A DNA stretch of 64,000 bases from JAWKUK01 sp041398605 (GTDB lineage Bacteria; Planctomycetota; UBA1135; GCA-002686595), in the NCBI GenBank assembly GCA_041398605.1, contig JAWKUK010000003.1, forward strand, positions 668,151 to 732,150, read 5' to 3'. The notes beneath the pieces were generated by a model. That model worked only from the letters and a program-made list of their open reading frames with translations, did no database searches and was not told the origin of the DNA. Position 1 is the stretch's first letter. Every line of letters begins with the position of its first letter. Below are positions 8,422 through 16,538 of the stretch, in pieces. A program made the position numbers and the translations under genes.

Positions 8422-9419
8422 GCGCGCGCCCCCACGGCTGACCCGGGCTGGGCCGCGCCGCGCCGGCCCATCGCCCACTCGAAGAACCCGCCGCCCTCGG
8501 CGCCGCCATCGAAGCGCAGCGCGTCGAGCGCGGCGTCGAGCGCGCGCGCGGCGGCGGCATCGAGCGGCGCGAGCGGCAACCGCGCTGGCCCGACGTCCAC
8601 GCCGAGCCGCCGCATGACGAGCCGCGACGCCGAGAGATACCCGAACGGCGCGATCGCTTGCACGAGCGCGATCGAGCGCGCTTGCAGCGCGCGCGCCGTC
8701 ACGAGGTCACCGGCGTCGAAGGCCGCGATCAGGTCGAGGTACAGCGGCGCCGCGAAGTTGTACGTGCTGCCGACGGCGCCGCGCGCGCCGAGCACGAGCG
8801 CGGAGAGCAGCGCCTCGTCCGTGCCCGCGAGCACGTCGTAGCGGCCGTCGCTGGCGCGCAGGTAGTCGAGGACGTGCACGCCCTCGTAGCGGCTGCACTT
8901 GATCCCGCGCAGCGTCGGCACGTGCCGCGCAAACGCCTCGGCGAGCTCGCGCGCGCCGAAGGGCAGCCCCGTCAACGCCGGAATGTCGTAGTAGTACGTC
9001 GGCTTGCCGCCGGCTGCGGCCGTGATCCGCGCGAGGATCTGCGCCACGACGTCGGGCGAGCGCGGCGCATAGAACCGCGGCGCGATCGCGCCGAGCGCCT
9101 CGACCCCGGCGACGCCCGCGACGTGCTCGGCGAGGCGCTCGCTGTCGCGCACGCACTCGCCCCCCACTTGCGCGATGACACGCAGCCCGAGCGGCGGCCC
9201 GACCTCGGCCCAGACGTCGAACAGGTCGCGCCGCTCAGCGAAGGAGAGCGACGCGCCCTCGCCCGTCGCGCCCGCGACGTACACGGCAGAGACGCCCGTC
9301 GCGGCGAGGTGCGCTGCGAGGGCCGGTACGACGTCGAACGCGACGGCGCCGCCGACGTCCCCGTCCGCGCGGAACGGCGTGTGAGGGGCGGAGACGAGGC
9401 CGAGGAAGGGTTGGCTCAT
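8418..9419 (-). CDS. nanA: N-acetylneuraminate lyase (DHDPS/NAL family)
   Basis: This class I aldolase cleaves N-acetylneuraminate to N-acetylmannosamine and pyruvate in the cytosol. The 333 residues show the family motif GATGEG (50-55), the catalytic tyrosine Y144 in YYYDIPALTG, the Schiff-base lysine K174 in GIKCS, GTDEAL, and the C-terminal GAVGSTYN loop typical of sialate lyases rather than dihydrodipicolinate synthases. ATG at 9419 is first in the unit; the stop overlaps the kelch-symporter start (ATGA). A divergent gene starts 53 bp away, so the promoter must lie in 9420-9472. No nanK or nanE is in the window. Confidence 0.9.
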   Translation of the reverse strand: MSQPFLGLVSAPHTPFRADGDVGGAVAFDVVPALAAHLAATGVSAVYVAGATGEGASLSFAERRDLFDVWAEVGPPLGLRVIAQVGGECVRDSERLAEHVAGVAGVEALGAIAPRFYAPRSPDVVAQILARITAAAGGKPTYYYDIPALTGLPFGARELAEAFARHVPTLRGIKCSRYEGVHVLDYLRASDGRYDVLAGTDEALLSALVLGARGAVGSTYNFAAPLYLDLIAAFDAGDLVTARALQARSIALVQAIAPFGYLSASRLVMRRLGVDVGPARLPLAPLDAAAARALDAALDALRFDGGAEGGGFFEWAMGRRGAAQPGSAVGARA

Positions 9420-9472
9420 GTGCGCGTTTCTAACCGATCGCGCGGCGCGTGCGGTACCCTGGCCGCGCCGCC

Positions 9473-12058
9473 ATGCCTCGCTCCTCTTCACCCGCCACGC
9501 CTGGCGCGCCCGCCACGCCTGACACGCGCGGTGCGCGCCGCCCGCGGCGAAGCGCGCTCGCGGCGCTCTGCGTGGCGGCGCTCTCGATCGTCGCGGTCGC
9601 GCTGCTGGTGCTGCCCTTCGAACGCGCTTCGCGGGGGCCAGCCGCGGCGGTGACGCAGCCAGCGGCGGGCCCGGGCCACAGCGCGACGGAGCGCGCCGCC
9701 CTGGCCGAGCTCGCACCGGCGATCGCCGCGCCCGATGCCCCTCCGGGGGGCACCGCCCGCGTGGCGGCCACGGCCCAGCCGGAGCAGCTGCCACAGCCGC
9801 AGCCCGACGTGCAGGAGGCGGACCCGGATGCGCCCGCTTCGCTCGTGGTGACCTTGGTCCGCGCGACCGGGGGGGCCCCTCCGGCAGGCGAGCGCGTCCG
9901 CCTGATCTCGACGCCAGCGCCCAAGGCGCACGCCCTGGAGCATGGGCTGGAGCCTGGGCTGGAGCCTGGGCTGACGCCGACCGGCGCTGCCGCACGCGAG
10001 CCCGCCGAGCCCGCCGAGCCCGCCGAGCCCGCCGAGCGCGTTGAGCGCGTTGAGCGCCGCAACTGGGAGCGCCACACCGACGCGCGCGGTGAGGTGAGGT
10101 TCGAGGACCTCCCCCCCGGGCGCTACTCCGTCCAAACCCTGCGGCGGTGGGCACAGCCCGTCTCGCTCGCGCCAGCGGAGCGCGCGTCCCTCCGCATCTC
10201 GATCGAGGCCGGCGTCACCGTCTTCGGGCGCGTCATCGACGCCCAAGGGAGCGGCGTCGCCCAAGCGGAGGTGCTCCTGTCCGAGCGCTGGAAGCCGCGC
10301 CAAGCCGGGCGCGCCGCCATCGCTGACGCGGCGGGGCGCTTCGAGCTGCAGGACGTCCCGCTCGAATGTTACGCGTCGGCGCGCGCGCCTGGGTTCGTGG
10401 CCTCACGCCAGGTCGTACCGCGCGGCCAACCCGGCGCGCGCATGGAGGTCACGCTGCGGCTCGATACGCTCGGCGCGCGCGTCGGTGGGATCGTCCTCGA
10501 CGCCGCTGGCGATCCCGTGCGCGGCGCGACGGTCCAGATCGGCGCCGAGCCCGCGTCGATCAGGGACCTCGACGGGCTGGACGGCATGACGCCCGCGCCG
10601 GTCGAGCTCATCACCGACGAGGCGGGCGCGTTCAAGACGCGCGCGGCCGCCTTCGGCGAGTCGCTGTTGCGCGTGAACGCCGCCGGGAACGCGCCCTATG
10701 CAGCGCCCCTCGAGGTGCCGGCCACGGGCCTCGAGGGTGTCGTCGTCCGCCTGCTGCGGCCAGCGCGGCTCAGCGGAGTGATCAAGGACCGCGACGGCAC
10801 GCCGCTGACGCGCGCGCACATCTCCACCGGGGCCGGGTGGGAGACGCGGCAGGCGATGACCGACGCGCGCGGAGCGTATGTCCTCGATGACCTAGCGCCA
10901 GGCCCGACGGAGCTCAGGGCGCAGCATGAGTCCGCTGGCATCGCCTCGGAGGTGATCGAGCTGCGGGCCGGCGCAGAGACCGACTGGAGCCCGAGGCTCA
11001 CGCCGATGCTCGCGATCGCGGGGCGGCTGCTCGACGAGCACGGGCAGGCCGCGAGCGGCTATTCAGTGCTCGCGTTGGACTTCGAGAGCGGCTCCGCACA
11101 TGGCACAGAGACGGGCGCCGATGGCGCGTTTCGGCTGCCGAACCTCATTGACGCGGCCTACAACGTGAGCGTCCAACCCAACGGCGGGTGGCGCGAGTTC
11201 CCGTTGCTCGTCGTCGAGGGCGTCCGGCCGTCGGCTGACCCGGACCAAGCGCCGCTCGTGCTGCGGCTCAGCGCGCTCGACAGCGGGCGCATCGTCGGCG
11301 CGGTGCTGGACCCGGACGGCGCGCCGGCCAAGGCGGCGCGCATCACTGTTTGGCACGGCGCAAAACGCATCTGGCGGACGATCGACGCCGACCCCATGAC
11401 GGGCCGCTTCTCGGCCGACCACGTCCCCGCGGGCGCGCTCGACCTCGGCGTCGAAGCGCTGGGCGGGAGCGGGCAGAGCCTCGGCAGCTTCCAGCTCGCG
11501 CCGGGCGGCGTGCTCGACCTCGGAGAGGTGCGCCTCGCCGCGACCGGGACGCTGACCGGAACGGTGCGCGGGCTCGATCCCGTGCACGCTGCAGGGGCGG
11601 AGGTCCAGGTGATCCCTTTGATCGAAGGAGCGCACGCGGTCACAGCCAACGTCACTGCCGGGCGGATCGAATGCCCGCCCCTCGCAGCGGGCCGCTGGCG
11701 CCTGCGCGTCGCCGCGCGCCGGACCGTCACGCAAGAGCTCGAGTTCGAGGTCCGCGTCGGCGCCGTGACCGAGGTCGACGTGGACCTCGTCCAATGCGGT
11801 GAGCAGCGAGTGCGCATCACCTTGGGTCCGGCCCACGCCTCCTGGCTGCCCTGGTGCGACCTCATCGACGCAGAGGGCAAGGTGGTGTGGCGCTCCACCA
11901 AGTTGCGCCGCGACGGCGACACGCTCATCGCCGACGTCGCCGCGCCGCCTGGAACCTACACGTTCACGTGCCACGGCAAGGATGGGTTCTCCGTGCAGCA
12001 GAGCATGGTGTTCACCGGCGCCGCCGACGACGGCGAGTCGATGATGCGTTTCGAATAG
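9473..12058 (+). CDS. Membrane-anchored carboxypeptidase-regulatory-like repeat protein
   Basis: 861 residues. An Arg-rich N-terminus and one hydrophobic segment (about 22-46, ALAALCVAALSIVAVALLVL) anchor the protein or serve as its signal. A Pro/Ala/Glu-rich linker follows, then about seven transthyretin-like CarboxypepD_reg/Ig-type units recognisable by recurring V-G-x-V-x-D-x-x-G-x-P-x-x-A and G-x-F-x-x-x-x-L/V-x-P-G/A patterns. No catalytic domain is seen. Such giants are common in planctomycetes and probably work at the cell surface, but their function is unknown. ATG 9473 is preferred over GTG 9449. The gene diverges from nanA. Two short tandem repeats encode the linker (see repeat entry). 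Confidence 0.82.
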   Translation: MPRSSSPATPGAPATPDTRGARRPRRSALAALCVAALSIVAVALLVLPFERASRGPAAAVTQPAAGPGHSATERAALAELAPAIAAPDAPPGGTARVAATAQPEQLPQPQPDVQEADPDAPASLVVTLVRATGGAPPAGERVRLISTPAPKAHALEHGLEPGLEPGLTPTGAAAREPAEPAEPAEPAERVERVERRNWERHTDARGEVRFEDLPPGRYSVQTLRRWAQPVSLAPAERASLRISIEAGVTVFGRVIDAQGSGVAQAEVLLSERWKPRQAGRAAIADAAGRFELQDVPLECYASARAPGFVASRQVVPRGQPGARMEVTLRLDTLGARVGGIVLDAAGDPVRGATVQIGAEPASIRDLDGLDGMTPAPVELITDEAGAFKTRAAAFGESLLRVNAAGNAPYAAPLEVPATGLEGVVVRLLRPARLSGVIKDRDGTPLTRAHISTGAGWETRQAMTDARGAYVLDDLAPGPTELRAQHESAGIASEVIELRAGAETDWSPRLTPMLAIAGRLLDEHGQAASGYSVLALDFESGSAHGTETGADGAFRLPNLIDAAYNVSVQPNGGWREFPLLVVEGVRPSADPDQAPLVLRLSALDSGRIVGAVLDPDGAPAKAARITVWHGAKRIWRTIDADPMTGRFSADHVPAGALDLGVEALGGSGQSLGSFQLAPGGVLDLGEVRLAATGTLTGTVRGLDPVHAAGAEVQVIPLIEGAHAVTANVTAGRIECPPLAAGRWRLRVAARRTVTQELEFEVRVGAVTEVDVDLVQCGEQRVRITLGPAHASWLPWCDLIDAEGKVVWRSTKLRRDGDTLIADVAAPPGTYTFTCHGKDGFSVQQSMVFTGAADDGESMMRFE
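9935..10059 (+). repeat. In-frame short tandem repeats in linker
   Basis: Three 12-bp units (ctggagcctggg type, 9935-9970) encode a Leu-Glu-Pro/His-Gly repeat. About four 9-bp units (gagcccgcc, roughly 9998-10036) encode Glu-Pro-Ala. Further on is a doubled gagcgcgtt. All keep the frame, as expected for slippage-expanded linker DNA. Confidence 0.85.
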
Positions 12059-12088
12059 CGCGCTTCGAATCGTGCGCTTCGAATCATG
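12047..12088 (+). repeat. Three 14-bp imperfect tandem repeats spanning a stop codon
   Basis: Units at 12047-12060, 12061-12074 and 12075-12088 share the core cgcttcgaat. The first copy contains the TAG stop of the upstream gene and the other two are untranslated, so the coding end has been duplicated into the intergenic space between convergent genes. Confidence 0.8.
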
Positions 12089-12125
12089 GGCGTCGCTTGG
12101 GGCGCAGCGCGTGCCTCGCGCGCGC

Positions 12126-13514
12126 TCAGAGCGCAGCGTCGAGCAGGACGACGAAGCGCGCGCTGCCCCATGTCGCCGGCCCGCCGAGCGGGCCGACAGC
12201 GGCCTGGAACCAGCGCACGTCCGCGTCCAAGCCGAGCGGCAGCGTTGCGGGAGGCTGGAGCAACAGGAGGCGCTCTGTCGGCGGAATCACCTGCGGCGGC
12301 GCGGCCATCAGCAGCCCGGGCGCCGCAATGAGCCGGGGCTGCTCGAGGCGCGGCCGGAAGCCAAACGCCGTGGCGCTGCTCGCAGGGACCGAGGCGAGCT
12401 CTCCCGCGGTCGCGACCACCTCGAGCGACCATGCCTGCCCCTCTCGCACGAGCGCGGGCGCGTGGAGCGTGTTCGGGAACCCCGTCGAGCTCACCATGGC
12501 GCCGCTCCCGCCGTGCGCTTGCCCCGGCGCGCCACCGGCGGGCGTTGGCGCGCAGCTCCCTGACGCGTCTGCGCCACCACCAAAGACGCCATCGAAGTCC
12601 CAAGTGTGTGTCCCGGCGCCCCGGACGAGCCCATCGCCGCCATCGACCATCCAACCGGGGCTCGACATGAACCCGGCCCAGCAGCCCGCATCGCCGCCGA
12701 ACAGCGCCGCGTAAGCGAGGTGCAACGTCGTCCCGCCGAAGATGCGCGCACCGGCGCCACCGTCGCCCGGGTCGTCGCCATCGCCCCCGCGTCCGCCGCG
12801 CACGACCGACCGCGCCACCGTCAGGTGCGCAACGTCAAGCGCGAACACGGCCTCGCCGCCCCACCCCGAGACGGCGACGACCCCGAGGGCTCCAACGCCA
12901 CCAAACGCCTGCGAGTCGACGAGCGCGACGTCGTGACTCATTTCTGCGTACAGGCCAGGACCGCCGTCCGCGACGAACAGGGAAGGCGCGTGGTCTGGCA
13001 GCGGCCCGACACCAGCCTCATCCGCGCCGCGCAGCACGCAGTCTTGGAGCCGCACGGGGCCACGGCACTGCCGAACGTCGACCGCGCCGCGGTAAAACGC
13101 GAATGGGAAGGTGCCACGCGGCGGGCTCACGACGAACCCAGACATCGCGAGCGTGTCGTCGCTATCCAGGTTCTGGACCAAGACGTGACCTAGGACCTGC
13201 GGCGCGCCTTCACCGACGAGCACGAGCGAGCTCGCACCGAGCGTGACATCGCCCGCATAGGCGCCTGCGCGCACGAGGATGACGTCGCCATCTTGCGCGG
13301 CCTGCACCGCGGCTTGGATCGTGGTATGCGCGCCGCCACCAGCGGCGTCCACGACGTGCACGTCGGACGCGAGCGCCGCGGCAGGGAGCGCCGCAACCCA
13401 GAGGACGGTACCGCGCAGAGCGCGCAGCGTGGGGCCGGCGGTCCGCGCCGACGAGCGCTTGGGAGGAAGAGCCGCAATCGGCGAGACGAGCCGAGTGGAT
13501 CGATCGTGGGACAT
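12126..13514 (-). CDS. Secreted parallel beta-helix (pectate-lyase-fold-like) protein
   Basis: 462 residues with a long N-region and a signal peptide ending near residue 49 (AALPAAALAS). The mature start, DVHVVDAAGGGAHTTIQAAVQAAQDGDVILVRAGAY, is the classic first coil of right-handed beta-helix proteins. Gly/Asp-rich coils follow to about residue 330, with several Cys. The C-terminal ~100 residues (ATAFGFRPRLEQPRL onward) look like a separate beta domain. No pectate-lyase catalytic set is evident, so enzymatic activity cannot be claimed; a surface or polysaccharide-binding role is possible. ATG at 13514 was chosen as the first in frame. It is preceded by 140 bp without a gene. Confidence 0.8.
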   Translation of the reverse strand: MSHDRSTRLVSPIAALPPKRSSARTAGPTLRALRGTVLWVAALPAAALASDVHVVDAAGGGAHTTIQAAVQAAQDGDVILVRAGAYAGDVTLGASSLVLVGEGAPQVLGHVLVQNLDSDDTLAMSGFVVSPPRGTFPFAFYRGAVDVRQCRGPVRLQDCVLRGADEAGVGPLPDHAPSLFVADGGPGLYAEMSHDVALVDSQAFGGVGALGVVAVSGWGGEAVFALDVAHLTVARSVVRGGRGGDGDDPGDGGAGARIFGGTTLHLAYAALFGGDAGCWAGFMSSPGWMVDGGDGLVRGAGTHTWDFDGVFGGGADASGSCAPTPAGGAPGQAHGGSGAMVSSTGFPNTLHAPALVREGQAWSLEVVATAGELASVPASSATAFGFRPRLEQPRLIAAPGLLMAAPPQVIPPTERLLLLQPPATLPLGLDADVRWFQAAVGPLGGPATWGSARFVVLLDAAL

Positions 13515-13654
13515 GTTCGGATGCGCCTACGAGGGGCAGGGTCGCACCTTGAGCGCGACGGGTCAAAGCGCCAGAGGGACCCCCTCGACACGACGGATGT
13601 CACGGACATCCTCAACAAATGTCCCTCCCGCGCTCAGAGGAGCGCGCGCTCCAC

Positions 13655-16390
13655 TCAGTCCTTCGGGGTGGTCAGCAGCTCGAAGCGCGGGTCGCCGCGC
13701 AGGCTCGCGAGGTCCGGGTCGACGCGCGCCCACTCCATCTGGCGCTCGCGTGAGCTCTGCGAGCCGTGGTTCTCGCGCAGCTCCGTCTCCAGGAGGTCCA
13801 GCGCCTCCTGCGTGTCGCCGAGCTGCGCGTGCACACACGCGAGGTTGTACCAGGTCCCCGGACCCGGCCGCACGCGGCGCAAGAGGTCGCGCGCCTCTGC
13901 GACGCGCCCCGACCGCGCGCGATAACACGCGAGCAGCGCCGTCATGAACTCGTCCTGGCGCAGCGCGTACGCGCGCTCGTAGTACGCGAGCGCCTTGTCC
14001 TGCTGCCCGAGCCGCACGTTCGCGTTGACCGCGAGGCTCACGAGCGCGCTCGCGCGTAGCTGCCGGAAGCTCGCGAGGTCGTCGAGCGTCGCGCCTTGCT
14101 CGGTGAGCTGGCGCTCGACGTCCTCGATGCGCTCGACAGCCTCGCGCAGCGTCGCCTCCGCGTCCGCCGCGCGGCCCTCGTCCGTGAACGCGCCGCCCAT
14201 CTGCATCAACGCGCGCACGATGCGCTCGTGCCCGAGGAAGAACCAGTTGCGCGCGATGCCCGTGCGCTCGAGGTCCTGGCGATAGCGCCCGAGGACGATG
14301 CGCGCCTCGCTCGGATGGCCGTCAGCCGCGAGGTCCCGCGCGTACCAGAGGCCGAGGGCCGACGGCACGCGCTGGGCCAAGAGCGCAGCGCCGCTGTCGG
14401 TCTCTTGGGCGTCGCGCTGCGCGATACGGACACGCAGCTCCGCGAGCTCGGCGTCGCGCAGCAGGGCCTCAGGCAGCACGAGCGAGCCGCGCACACGCTC
14501 GCGCGCGACCCGCTCTTCGAGCACGCCGAGCTCGCGCCGCGCGCCCTCCACGCGGGCCTCCTGGACCGCGGCGAGCAACGCCGCGCGGCGCGGATCCGCC
14601 AGGGGATCCGTGAGCGTCGGGTCGTCGATCACGAACGGAACGAAGCCCGGCAGCTCGCGCGGCGCGACGGTCGCGAGCATGCGGCCGAGCGCGGCTTGCA
14701 GCTCGAGCACGCGGGCGTTGGGCAACGCAGGCAGCCCGCGGCCGTGGAAGACGAGGCGGATCGGCGACAGGTCGTCGTCGAAGAGCGCGTCGATGCCCCC
14801 GAGGCCCTGGCCGAGCACGTCGGCGACGATCACCTGCGCCTCGATCGTCGCCGTGTGCATGGTCCGCGCGCGGCGCAGGAGCCCGACATCCTCTGGCGCG
14901 GCGCCGGCCGCGAGCTCGCCGAGGAGCGCCGTGAGCTCGACCAGCGCGCGCGCGACGAGCGCCTCTGCGTGTTCGCGACGGCCCGCCCCCTCGCCCAGGT
15001 CGCGGCGCTCCGCCAGGAGCGCGTCCAGCGCGCGAGCGCCGCGCTCCGTCGCAGCGATCGCGTCGCGCGGGCGGTCGGCGGACAAGGCGATGCACGCCTC
15101 GATCTGCGCCAAGCGATAGGCCCAGATGCGGTCGGGGTCGACGCCCGTGGCGCGGGCCTCGCCGCTCGCAGCTCGGACCGCCGCCGCGAGCTCGGTCGCG
15201 GCGGTCGCGGCGCGCGCGACATCGACGCCGGGGAAGAGCGCGAAGCGCGCGCTCTGGTAGGCGACGACCCGCGCGTCGAGGCCCGCGGCGCCGAGATCCC
15301 GCAGCAGCGCGAGGGCTGCGTCCGCGTCGGCGAGCTCCGCGAGCCGCGCCAGGAGCGCGTCGAAGCCGCGCGCCGCAGCGCGACGCACGAGCGGTGAGGG
15401 GTGCGAGATGGCGAGCATGAGGTCCGCCGTCGCGCCGGGATCGAGCCGCGCGCCACGCGCGAGCCCCGGCGCGCCGCGCGAACGGCCTCGCACGCTGGCG
15501 TCGGCGAGCGAGCGTCCGTACTGCTCCAATGCGACGGCGAGCACCTCCGGCGCGACCCGACCGGGTCCCGACGCAGCGCCACCCGAGCCTGACGCTTGGA
15601 CGGCGCCGCCTGTGCCGCCTGTGCCGCCTGTGCCGCCTGTGCCGCCTGTGCGGGCGTTGGGCCCTGTGAGGCCGAGGCCCTCGCGAACGAGGTCGCGCAC
15701 CACCGCATGGGCCCGCGGGGTCGGCGGCAAGCACGCAGCCGCGTGCTCGCGTTCGCCTGGGGCGAGCGTCCGGGCGAGCACGCCGAGCGCCTCGGCTGCG
15801 CGCTCGTCGTCGAGCTCACCGAGCGCGCGCTGGGCTGCGCGTCGCACGCGTGGGTCCGTGTCCTCGCCCGCGAGCTGCGTGAGACGAGCGAGCGCAGCAG
15901 CATCGCCCGCGGCGCTGCCGAGGTCCGGCCGGGCGAGGAGGCCGATGAGCGCGAGGCGCACCTCGGCGTCGGGGTCATCGCTGAGCTCCAGGGCGCGGTC
16001 ACGGAGCCCGGCGAGCGCCAGGGCGCCGAGCGCCGACGCCCGCCGTCGGCGCTCCGCGGTGTCCGCAGCGGCGAACCCGGCGAGCAGCGCGTCCCCGCGC
16101 TCTTGCTCGCGGCCTTGCTCGCGGCCTTGCTCGCGGCCTTGCTCGCGACCTTGCTCGCGGCCTTGCTCGGGTGCCCCCTCGGAGGCTGTTCGGAGGGGCT
16201 GAGGGAGCTCGCTCCCACCTGTCCCCGGACGCGGGTGCGCGAGCGGCGCCGCGGCCTGCAGGGGCGCACCCGCGAGGTGCCCACAGGCCACGAGGGCCAG
16301 GAGCATGGCCGGACCGGATCGACCACTTCGCGCGCCCCTCGAGGGCCCGCCACGCGCCCTAAGGGCGCAGATCGGAGCGTGGTGCGTCAT
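13655..16390 (-). CDS. Exported HEAT-repeat/TPR-repeat protein
   Basis: 911 residues. The segment GPAMLLALVACGHLAG resembles a lipoprotein signal with the box LVAC, so the mature protein may be lipid-anchored; the start could be ATG 16390 or a methionine 28 codons later. A (GREQ)n tract precedes HEAT-like helical repeats (about 105-330: EVRLALIGLLARPD, DPRVRRAAQRALGEL). A long helical middle and C-terminal TPR units (WYNLACVHAQLGDTQEALDLLE) follow. It is probably a scaffold in the periplasm or outer membrane; no enzyme motif is seen. A four-fold Gly-Gly-Thr tract near residue 250 and the GREQ tract are both encoded by perfect tandem repeats. The downstream gene on this strand is the beta-helix protein. 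Confidence 0.8.
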   Translation of the reverse strand: MTHHAPICALRARGGPSRGARSGRSGPAMLLALVACGHLAGAPLQAAAPLAHPRPGTGGSELPQPLRTASEGAPEQGREQGREQGREQGREQGREQERGDALLAGFAAADTAERRRRASALGALALAGLRDRALELSDDPDAEVRLALIGLLARPDLGSAAGDAAALARLTQLAGEDTDPRVRRAAQRALGELDDERAAEALGVLARTLAPGEREHAAACLPPTPRAHAVVRDLVREGLGLTGPNARTGGTGGTGGTGGTGGAVQASGSGGAASGPGRVAPEVLAVALEQYGRSLADASVRGRSRGAPGLARGARLDPGATADLMLAISHPSPLVRRAAARGFDALLARLAELADADAALALLRDLGAAGLDARVVAYQSARFALFPGVDVARAATAATELAAAVRAASGEARATGVDPDRIWAYRLAQIEACIALSADRPRDAIAATERGARALDALLAERRDLGEGAGRREHAEALVARALVELTALLGELAAGAAPEDVGLLRRARTMHTATIEAQVIVADVLGQGLGGIDALFDDDLSPIRLVFHGRGLPALPNARVLELQAALGRMLATVAPRELPGFVPFVIDDPTLTDPLADPRRAALLAAVQEARVEGARRELGVLEERVARERVRGSLVLPEALLRDAELAELRVRIAQRDAQETDSGAALLAQRVPSALGLWYARDLAADGHPSEARIVLGRYRQDLERTGIARNWFFLGHERIVRALMQMGGAFTDEGRAADAEATLREAVERIEDVERQLTEQGATLDDLASFRQLRASALVSLAVNANVRLGQQDKALAYYERAYALRQDEFMTALLACYRARSGRVAEARDLLRRVRPGPGTWYNLACVHAQLGDTQEALDLLETELRENHGSQSSRERQMEWARVDPDLASLRGDPRFELLTTPKD
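15611..15646 (-). repeat. 9-bp tandem repeat, four copies
   Basis: The unit tgtgccgcc (plus-strand view) is repeated four times exactly, encoding a Gly-Gly-Thr repeat in the HEAT/TPR protein. Copy number can change without shifting the frame. Confidence 0.9.
16103..16162 (-). repeat. 12-bp tandem repeat, five copies
   Basis: The unit ttgctcgcggcc (plus-strand view) occurs five times, one copy with a single change, followed by a partial sixth. It encodes Gly-Arg-Glu-Gln repeats just after the export signal of the HEAT/TPR protein. Confidence 0.9.
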
Positions 16391-16399
16391 CGGCTTCGG

Positions 16400-16466
16400 C
16401 GGGGCTTGGGCGGGGCTTGGGCTGGGCTTCTACGGGTCTTCGGCGGGTCTTCGGCGGGCTCTTCGG
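16400..16466. repeat. Two adjacent intergenic 11-bp tandem arrays
   Basis: cggggcttggg is present twice (16400-16421) and cgggtcttcgg twice plus a 12-bp variant (16433-16466). They lie in the 148-bp gap between two minus-strand genes. No function is evident. Confidence 0.8.
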
Positions 16467-16538
16467 CTTGGGCGTCAGCGAGGGGGCGTCGGCGAGGGCA
16501 CGCGCGGGACACGGGCCGCCGCAGGACGAGCGCGCGCC

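Noticed and set aside
16103..16162. Regular 12-bp repeats that might suggest a CRISPR array
   Set aside because: Units are contiguous without spacers, are in frame, and encode a Gly-Arg-Glu-Gln tract.
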